Part shown: in pieces, positions 32,880 through 37,626 of the stretch
Layout: every line of letters starts with the position of its first letter
How positions within the stretch are numbered: the first letter of the stretch is position 1
NCBI GenBank assembly: GCA_024277815.1
Contig: JAJRUM010000049.1
Span: 1-37,626, forward strand
DNA from: Gammaproteobacteria bacterium
GTDB taxonomy: Bacteria > Pseudomonadota > Gammaproteobacteria > Xanthomonadales > SZUA-36
DNA: 37,626 bases
Reading direction: 5' to 3'
Position numbers and translations under genes: made by a program
Notes under the pieces: model-generated
What the model was told of the DNA's origin: nothing
Seen by the model: only the letters and a program-made list of their open reading frames with translations
Databases searched by the model: none

Positions 32880-33848
32880 TCAGGCCACCGCAACCAGTTT
32901 CAGAATTTCATCGATCACATCATTGGCAGAAACACCATCGGCGTTGGCTTCGTAGCTGAGCGCAATGCGGTGGCGCAGGACCCCGTGTGCAACGGCACGG
33001 ACATCATCCGGCAGCACGTGGTCGCGATTGCGCAACCAGGCATGCACACGCGCACATCTGTCCAGGCCGATGGCCCCACGAGGGCTGGCACCAATGCGTA
33101 TCCAGGTTGCCAGTTTTTCGTCATAATGTTCCGGGTAGCGAGTGGCAAAGATCAGGTCAACGATATATTTTTCAATAATTTCAGATACCTGAATTCGATT
33201 GGTTTCCTGTCTGGCATCAAGAATGACCTGCTGAGGCACAGGCTCTGTGTTGTCGCCTGATATCGCGGGGCCTTCTTCACCCCTGACCAGCCTGATGATT
33301 TGTGCTTCGGCTTCTTCGGTGCCGTAATCAATGTAGACATGCAACAGGAAGCGATCCATCTGTGCTTCTGGTAAAGGGTAGGTGCCTTCCTGCTCGATAG
33401 GGTTTTGTGTCGCCATGACAATAAACAGGGGCGGCATTTTGTGGGTTGTTCCGGCCACGGTTACCTGGCGCTCTTCCATGGCCTCGAGCAGGGCAGCCTG
33501 AACCTTGGCGGGTGCGCGGTTGATTTCATCCGCCAGCACGATATTGGCGAAGATCGGTCCGGCTTCAAAGCGAAAAGTCGGCTGGCCGGATTCTGTGTAT
33601 AACACCTCGCTGCCGGTGATGTCTGAAGGCAGTAAATCGGGTGTGAACTGAATACGGGAAAAATCTGCGTCCATATTTTTGGCCATGCTTTTAACCGCAC
33701 GTGTTTTCGCCAACCCCGGCAAGCCTTCCATCAGGATATTACCGTTGGCCAGCAGACCGATGATCAGCTGTTCGATCACTTTTTCCTGACCGATGATGGA
33801 CTCACCCATGCGGGCCTGGAGTTTGCGGACAGAATCGAGAGTGCTCAT
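32880..33848 (-). CDS. moxR: MoxR-family AAA+ ATPase
   Basis: A 322-residue cytoplasmic AAA+ ATPase that drives conformational change in partner VWA proteins. Motifs from the ATG at 33848: IIGQEKVIEQ (18-27), Walker A GLPGLAKT (42-49), Walker B IVLADEINRAP (103-113), and sensor 1 in VMATQNPIEQEGTYPLPEAQ with Asn149. The arginine-finger region follows, and ASPRGAIGL is sensor 2. It opens the operon moxR-DUF58-DUF4381-batA-batB-batC-batD. I rejected the 14-residue extension upstream. GGA lies about 8 bases ahead of the start. No terminator or strong promoter is clear in the 200 bases upstream, apart from the sulfatase terminator. Confidence 0.93.
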   Translation of the reverse strand: MSTLDSVRKLQARMGESIIGQEKVIEQLIIGLLANGNILMEGLPGLAKTRAVKSMAKNMDADFSRIQFTPDLLPSDITGSEVLYTESGQPTFRFEAGPIFANIVLADEINRAPAKVQAALLEAMEERQVTVAGTTHKMPPLFIVMATQNPIEQEGTYPLPEAQMDRFLLHVYIDYGTEEAEAQIIRLVRGEEGPAISGDNTEPVPQQVILDARQETNRIQVSEIIEKYIVDLIFATRYPEHYDEKLATWIRIGASPRGAIGLDRCARVHAWLRNRDHVLPDDVRAVAHGVLRHRIALSYEANADGVSANDVIDEILKLVAVA

Positions 33849-34001
33849 ACATGTCATCCATAGTGCTGGTGAACGGAAAGAAATAACCAAAGCTATTCAC
33901 ATAGCCTGATTACTTTACATCAACTTTTGGGAAAAATTCAGCTTACGGTTGGGGGCGAGCGTTCTGAGTGATGAACCGTTGGTAACAGCTGGTGTTGCCG
34001 G

Positions 34002-34037
34002 ATCAAAACCGGACGCCTGTGTGCCAGGCGCCCGGTT
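34002..34037 (-). terminator. Intrinsic terminator of the sulfatase gene
   Basis: On the minus strand, just past the sulfatase stop, AACCGG/CCGGTT and CGCCTG/CAGGCG arms (34007-34019 with 34025-34037) make a 12-bp stem with one mismatch and a 5-base loop. TTTT follows, with its last two bases beyond the stem. It separates the sulfatase from the moxR operon, which is read in the same direction. Confidence 0.75.
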
Positions 34038-34046
34038 GAGTGAGGT

Positions 34047-35591
34047 CTAGTTTGTCGTGGCAGGTTTTTGCAGTGTTTCCAGCACACGGTCCAGATTGAA
34101 GCTACCGGGTTTCTGCCTTGGAGGATACTCCTGGAAGGTTGCCAGGAACTGGCCGACATACGCTGCGGCTGGAGAAATCAGGTATGCCCTCTCGAGTCGC
34201 CATTGGTCATAACCAAAGGTTTCGTGGTCAGCCCGTTCAAACGGATCGCGCAGCAGGTTGAACAGCTTGGGAAGACGCAGGGTTACCAAAGGTTCCTGCC
34301 AAACTTCAAAGCCGTGTGCACGCTGCTCAGAAAACACCATTTTCCACTGTCCGAAGCGCAGTGCAGAAAGCTGGCCATCATCGGTAAAGTAGAACATTTC
34401 CTCGCGTGGACCATGCTCTTCCTTGCCGGTGAAATACGGCAGGAAGTTATAGCCATCCAGGTGGACGTTGAATTTCTTGCCGTCTGCCCGGTAACCTTTA
34501 AGCAACTTGCCTTTGATGTCTGTCTCGCCTGCTACTGCGAGCAGCGTTGGCATCCAGTCTTCCATCGAAATAATGTCATTGGAAACCTGTCCTGGCTTGA
34601 TCTTGCCCGGCCATCTCACCATCATCGGCACGCGGAACCCACCTTCCCATGTGGTGTTCTTTTCGCCCCGGAAGGGAATCATGCCGCCGTCAGGCCAGCT
34701 CATCAGTTCAGCGCCGTTGTCGGTGGAGTACATGACAATTGTATTGTCAGCAATGCCCAACTCATCCAGTTTGTCCAGCAACTGTCCTACCATGCCATCA
34801 TGTTCCGCCATGCCGTCAGCATATATGCCCTGACCGGTGACCCCTTTGGACTCAGGTTTCAGATGGGTCCAGATGTGCATACGCGTGGTGTTGTACCAGA
34901 CGAAAAATGGTTTTTTTGCTTTATGGGCACGATCGATAAAGTCCAGTGCGCGCGCAGTCACTTCCTCATCAATGGTTTCCATGCGTTTTTTGGTCAATGG
35001 GCCAGTATCTTCAATTCTGCCGTCAGCGAAACTGTGAATGACGCCACGCGGGCCGAATTTCTTCTTGAATTCCTCGCTCTTGGGGTAGTCGGGGTCTTCC
35101 GGTTCCTCCTCTGCATTAAGGTGGTATAAGTTACCGAAGAACTCATCGAAACCATGGTTTGAAGGCAGGTGTTCGTCAAGGTCACCAAGGTGGTTCTTGC
35201 CAAATTGTCCTGTCATGTACCCTTGTGGTTTCAGGAGTTCAGCAATGGTGGGGTCTTTTCCGTGCAAGCCTTCTTTCGCACCAGGCAAGCCCACCTTCAG
35301 AAGACCTGTGCGGAACGGGCTTTGGCCGGTGATAAAAGCAGCCCGCCCGGCCGTACAGCTGTTTTGTCCGTACGCGTCAGTGAACAGAATGCCGTCACTG
35401 GCAATCCTGTCGATATTTGGAGTCCGGTAACCCATCATGCCCCGGTTGTACGCGCTGACATTAAACCAGCCGACATCATCACCCCAGATAATCAGGATGT
35501 TGGGTTTTTCGGCTGCCAAGAGAGGTGCGCAGGTTGCCAGCGCGAGCAGCACAAAGCAGACCTTCAGGGCGTGGTGAAAAACTGACTTCAT
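34047..35591 (-). CDS. Exported arylsulfatase-family sulfatase
   Basis: A 514-residue sulfate ester hydrolase of the alkaline-phosphatase superfamily. A signal peptide (about 1-27, ending PLLAA) points to the periplasm. Metal-binding acidic residues lie in WGDDVG (36-41) and STDNGAE (289-295). The nucleophile site is Cys79 in SCTAGRAAFITGQ, a C-x-A-x-R variant of the C-x-P-x-R motif that must be oxidised to formylglycine. Lys132/His134 in FGKNHLGD and His239 complete the active-site set. It resembles the S1 arylsulfatases; the substrate (sulfated glycan, lipid or aryl ester) cannot be read. No formylglycine-generating enzyme is encoded in the window. The gene stands alone, with its own terminator and upstream repeats, divergent from pykA. 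Confidence 0.9.
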   Translation of the reverse strand: MKSVFHHALKVCFVLLALATCAPLLAAEKPNILIIWGDDVGWFNVSAYNRGMMGYRTPNIDRIASDGILFTDAYGQNSCTAGRAAFITGQSPFRTGLLKVGLPGAKEGLHGKDPTIAELLKPQGYMTGQFGKNHLGDLDEHLPSNHGFDEFFGNLYHLNAEEEPEDPDYPKSEEFKKKFGPRGVIHSFADGRIEDTGPLTKKRMETIDEEVTARALDFIDRAHKAKKPFFVWYNTTRMHIWTHLKPESKGVTGQGIYADGMAEHDGMVGQLLDKLDELGIADNTIVMYSTDNGAELMSWPDGGMIPFRGEKNTTWEGGFRVPMMVRWPGKIKPGQVSNDIISMEDWMPTLLAVAGETDIKGKLLKGYRADGKKFNVHLDGYNFLPYFTGKEEHGPREEMFYFTDDGQLSALRFGQWKMVFSEQRAHGFEVWQEPLVTLRLPKLFNLLRDPFERADHETFGYDQWRLERAYLISPAAAYVGQFLATFQEYPPRQKPGSFNLDRVLETLQKPATTN

Positions 35592-35599
35592 AAACTTAT

Positions 35600-35623
35600 G
35601 TACTCCCGGGTACTTTTAGTACT
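35600..35623. repeat. Three GTACT direct repeats in the sulfatase leader
   Basis: GTACT occurs at 35600-35604, 35610-35614 and 35619-35623, spaced 10 and 9 bases apart, within 35 bases upstream of the sulfatase ATG. The first two copies flank CCCGGG, and the only Shine-Dalgarno-like sequence (GGGAG on the minus strand) lies among them. A bound protein or local structure here could control sulfatase expression. Confidence 0.4.
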
Positions 35624-35667
35624 ATTGAACGCATAAAGTGTGAGCAGAGCAGAAAATGATAGCTCAA

Positions 35668-35686
35668 ATATGAATAAATTTCATAT
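35668..35686. promoter_or_regulatory. Operator-like inverted repeat between sulfatase and pykA
   Basis: ATATGAA at 35668-35674 and TTCATAT at 35680-35686 form perfect 7-bp arms around TAAAT, a 19-base AT-rich dyad typical of a dimeric repressor site. It lies about 80 bases upstream of the sulfatase start and 50 bases upstream of the pykA -10 hexamer. The regulator is unknown. Confidence 0.45.
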
Positions 35687-35735
35687 CGCGGGCATTTAAC
35701 CACCATGTAATAACACGATTGTCATATTTTGCGCC

Positions 35736-35741
35736 TATAAT
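35736..35741 (+). promoter_or_regulatory. Consensus -10 hexamer for pykA
   Basis: TATAAT at 35736-35741 is a perfect -10 hexamer 34 bases before the pykA ATG. No clear -35 lies at 16-18 bases: TTGTCA at 35719-35724 is only 11 bases away. It supports the start at 35776, because the longer open frame begins upstream of this promoter. Confidence 0.5.
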
Positions 35742-35775
35742 CGCCGTCACAGTTCGCAAGGTCAGCAGAAAACAC

Positions 35776-37245
35776 ATGCAAATACGTCGTACCAAAATTA
35801 TCGCCACACTCGGCCCGGCCACGGATTCCCCGGAAGCACTGGCAGCCGTCATCAAGGCGGGCGCAGATATCCTGCGCATCAACCTGTCTCATGGCACAGC
35901 CGAAGAACAGGCCGCGCGGGCAAAACAGGTCAGGGAAGTGGCCAGGACACTGAAGAAGGAAGTCGCAATACTGGCTGACTTACGCGGCCCCAAGATTCGC
36001 CTTGAGAAGTTTGGCGCTGGCCCGGTAACGCTTGAAAGTGGTGATGTTTTTACCCTGGACGCCTCAGACAAAGCCCCGCCTGGTGACCAGTCCGGTATTG
36101 GTGTTACTTATAAAGGACTCGCTGCTGATGTTTCTCCTGGCGATCTGCTGTTGCTGGATGATGGCTTGCTGACAATGCGGGTCACCGAAGTCAGTGGCAG
36201 TAAAATTATTTGCGAAGTTGAGGCGGGTGGATTACTGGGCGACCGCAAAGGTATTAATGTCAAGGGAGGTGGCCTGTCTCTACCCGGTATTGCCCCCCAT
36301 GATATTGAAGACATTCCAAGAGTGGCTGCTATGGGCGCGGATTACCTGGCGGTCTCTTTTCCGCGTAATGCCGAGGATATGAATGAGGCCCGCCGTCTGT
36401 TACGCGAGGCCGGCAGCCAGGCCCGCCTGGTGGCAAAAATTGAGCGCACTGAGGCGATTACCAACCTGGAAGAAATTATTACCGCTTCAGATGCCGTTTT
36501 GATCGCCCGGGGCGACCTGGGTGTGGAAATCGGCGACGCCGCGCTGCCTGGGCTGCAAAAGCGTATTACTGAAAAGTCGTTGGCACAAAACCGGGTTGTG
36601 ATTACTGCGACCCAGATGATGCAGTCGATGGTGGAGAGCCCCATTCCAACCCGTGCCGAAGTGCTGGATGTGGCCAACTCCGTTTTTGATGGCACTGACG
36701 CGGTGATGTTGTCGGCAGAAACGGCTGTCGGCCGCCATCCGGGAGCCGTGGTAGAGGCCATGAACCGGATCTGTCTGGGCGCAGAGCTACATGCAGAAAC
36801 CAACCTTGACATCGATCAACTGCGGGTGCAGTTTGAACGCATAGATCAGGCAATCGCAATGGCTGCGATGTTCATGGCAACCCATGTGTCCGTGCAGGCT
36901 ATCGTGGCATTGACTGAATCCGGATCAACTGCAAAGTGGCTGTCGAGAGTCAGGTCATCAGTACCCATTTTTGCGCTGTCACCGCTGTTGGAAAGCCGTC
37001 GCCGAATGGCTTTGTATCGCGGTGTTTACCCGGTTGCACAGGATTTTCCGGGAACCGACGTGGAAGTTGCAATGGCTGAAGGTGTACAACTGTTGGTACA
37101 GCAGGGTTATATCAAGGTCGGAGACCGGATTATTCTGACCATGGGTGAGAATACCGGCAACGAAGGTGGCACCAACAACTTGCGACTGGTAGAGCTTGGT
37201 CAGGGCGGTTATTCTGACTACCATCCCTCACAGAATACAGATTGA
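35776..37245 (+). CDS. pykA: Pyruvate kinase, PykA (type II-like)
   Basis: Converts phosphoenolpyruvate and ADP to pyruvate and ATP, the last step of glycolysis. The 489-residue protein starts [17 protein letters not shown] and has [18 protein letters not shown], and LLLLDDGLL in the B domain. It continues with [25 protein letters not shown], the active-site [11 protein letters not shown] and the signature [26 protein letters not shown]. The C-terminal domain is complete. Wording resembles E. coli PykA more than PykF. The ATG at 35776 follows a consensus -10 box and the frame upstream is not family-like. maeB follows one base after the stop codon, so carbon can pass between PEP, pyruvate and malate within one operon. 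Confidence 0.94.
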   Translation: MQIRRTKIIATLGPATDSPEALAAVIKAGADILRINLSHGTAEEQAARAKQVREVARTLKKEVAILADLRGPKIRLEKFGAGPVTLESGDVFTLDASDKAPPGDQSGIGVTYKGLAADVSPGDLLLLDDGLLTMRVTEVSGSKIICEVEAGGLLGDRKGINVKGGGLSLPGIAPHDIEDIPRVAAMGADYLAVSFPRNAEDMNEARRLLREAGSQARLVAKIERTEAITNLEEIITASDAVLIARGDLGVEIGDAALPGLQKRITEKSLAQNRVVITATQMMQSMVESPIPTRAEVLDVANSVFDGTDAVMLSAETAVGRHPGAVVEAMNRICLGAELHAETNLDIDQLRVQFERIDQAIAMAAMFMATHVSVQAIVALTESGSTAKWLSRVRSSVPIFALSPLLESRRRMALYRGVYPVAQDFPGTDVEVAMAEGVQLLVQQGYIKVGDRIILTMGENTGNEGGTNNLRLVELGQGGYSDYHPSQNTD

Positions 37246-37246
37246 A

Positions 37247-37626
37247 ATGAACGATAAACTAAAACAAAGTGCGCTCGACTATCACCGTTACCCGACACCG
37301 GGCAAAATCAGGATTACACCGACCAAGGCTTTGACGACCCAGGAGGATCTTGGTCTCGCCTATACACCTGGTGTCGCTGCTGCCTGCGAACTGATTGTCA
37401 ACGACCCTTCTGAGGCGAGCAATATGACCTCCCGGGGCAACCTGGTCGCTGTGATCACAAACGGTACAGCGGTGCTGGGTTTGGGCGATATTGGCCCGCT
37501 GGCAGGCAAGCCAGTGATGGAAGGAAAAGCGGTCTTATTCAAGAAGTTTGCTGATGTTGACGTGTTTGACATTGAGATAGATGAAAAGGATACCGACCGG
37601 CTGGTAGATATTATTGCCTCGCTTGA
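37247..37626 (+). CDS. maeB: NADP-dependent malic enzyme, N-terminal part (runs off the right edge)
   Basis: The first 126 codons are present. The protein begins [20 protein letters not shown], as in E. coli MaeB (MDDQLKQSALDFHEFPVPGK). It continues with [17 protein letters not shown], the catalytic-tyrosine region, then [20 protein letters not shown] and [24 protein letters not shown]. MaeB decarboxylates malate to pyruvate with NADP and normally carries a C-terminal phosphotransacetylase-like domain, which is outside the window. The ATG lies one base after the pykA stop, so translation is probably coupled. Confidence 0.93.
   Translation, partial: MNDKLKQSALDYHRYPTPGKIRITPTKALTTQEDLGLAYTPGVAAACELIVNDPSEASNMTSRGNLVAVITNGTAVLGLGDIGPLAGKPVMEGKAVLFKKFADVDVFDIEIDEKDTDRLVDIIASL

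Noticed and set aside
34068..35129. 353-codon open frame on the plus strand inside the sulfatase gene
   Set aside because: It is a shadow of the real sulfatase frame on the other strand; its translation is Cys/His/Phe-rich with no domain.
35719..35775. Upstream extension of pykA to 35719
   Set aside because: The extra 19 residues are unlike the family, and a consensus -10 hexamer lies inside the extension.

Overview
The window looks like ordinary chromosome from a gammaproteobacterium, most plausibly a free-living, possibly marine relative of the Pseudomonadales or Cellvibrionales. The main clue is gene order. A DUF4426 gene, yggT, proC and yggS on the minus strand lie back to back with pilT-pilU on the plus strand, as around the pilT locus of Pseudomonas. 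An aroK-aroB pair, tkt-gap-pgk, a PlpD-type patatin autotransporter and a pykA-maeB pair fit the same group. I cannot name a genus. I saw no rRNA, tRNA, insertion sequence, phage gene or CRISPR array, and no gene-free stretch longer than about 260 bases.

Layout. 1-621 (minus): start of aroB and complete aroK. 715-2643 (plus): an overlapping run of exosortase xrtH, an atypical SDR and pdxH. 2654-5239 (minus): DUF4426, yggT, proC, yggS. 5374-7556 (plus): twitching-motility ATPases pilT and pilU. 7557-7814: a regulatory interval with 11-bp phased TTAAC repeats, a possible structured leader or small RNA, and a strong intrinsic terminator. 7815-10159 (plus): an OmpR-family regulator with a TTG start, its sensor kinase, and a zinc-ribbon membrane protein. 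10181-11999 (minus): a plug-less outer-membrane barrel resembling the C-terminus of a TonB-dependent receptor, then a small secreted protein. 12164-14453 (plus): a thioredoxin-fold protein and an AGCS sodium:amino-acid symporter. 14613-18847 (plus): tkt, gap, pgk. 18851-21109 (minus): PlpD-like patatin/POTRA/barrel protein. 21238-24121 (plus): a large secreted protein with aromatic-rich repeats and a DUF4136 lipoprotein.

24208-33848 (minus): an octaheme cytochrome c with HEAT and TPR modules, a methyltransferase, and a complete MoxR/Bat operon read as moxR, DUF58, DUF4381, batA, batB, TPR protein (batC-like), batD. 34047-35591 (minus): a periplasmic sulfatase. 35776-37626 (plus): pykA and the 5' part of maeB.

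Working together: tkt, gap, pgk, pykA and maeB form the central-carbon content. pilT and pilU power type IV pilus retraction. The MoxR/Bat genes form one envelope-associated AAA+/VWA unit. The least understood parts are the 7591-7771 regulatory interval, the barrel/secreted-protein pair, the repeat protein/DUF4136 pair and the BatB-like protein that has lost its metal-binding motif. None is proven to be a new system. All identifications come from reading motifs and gene order by eye, with no database search.
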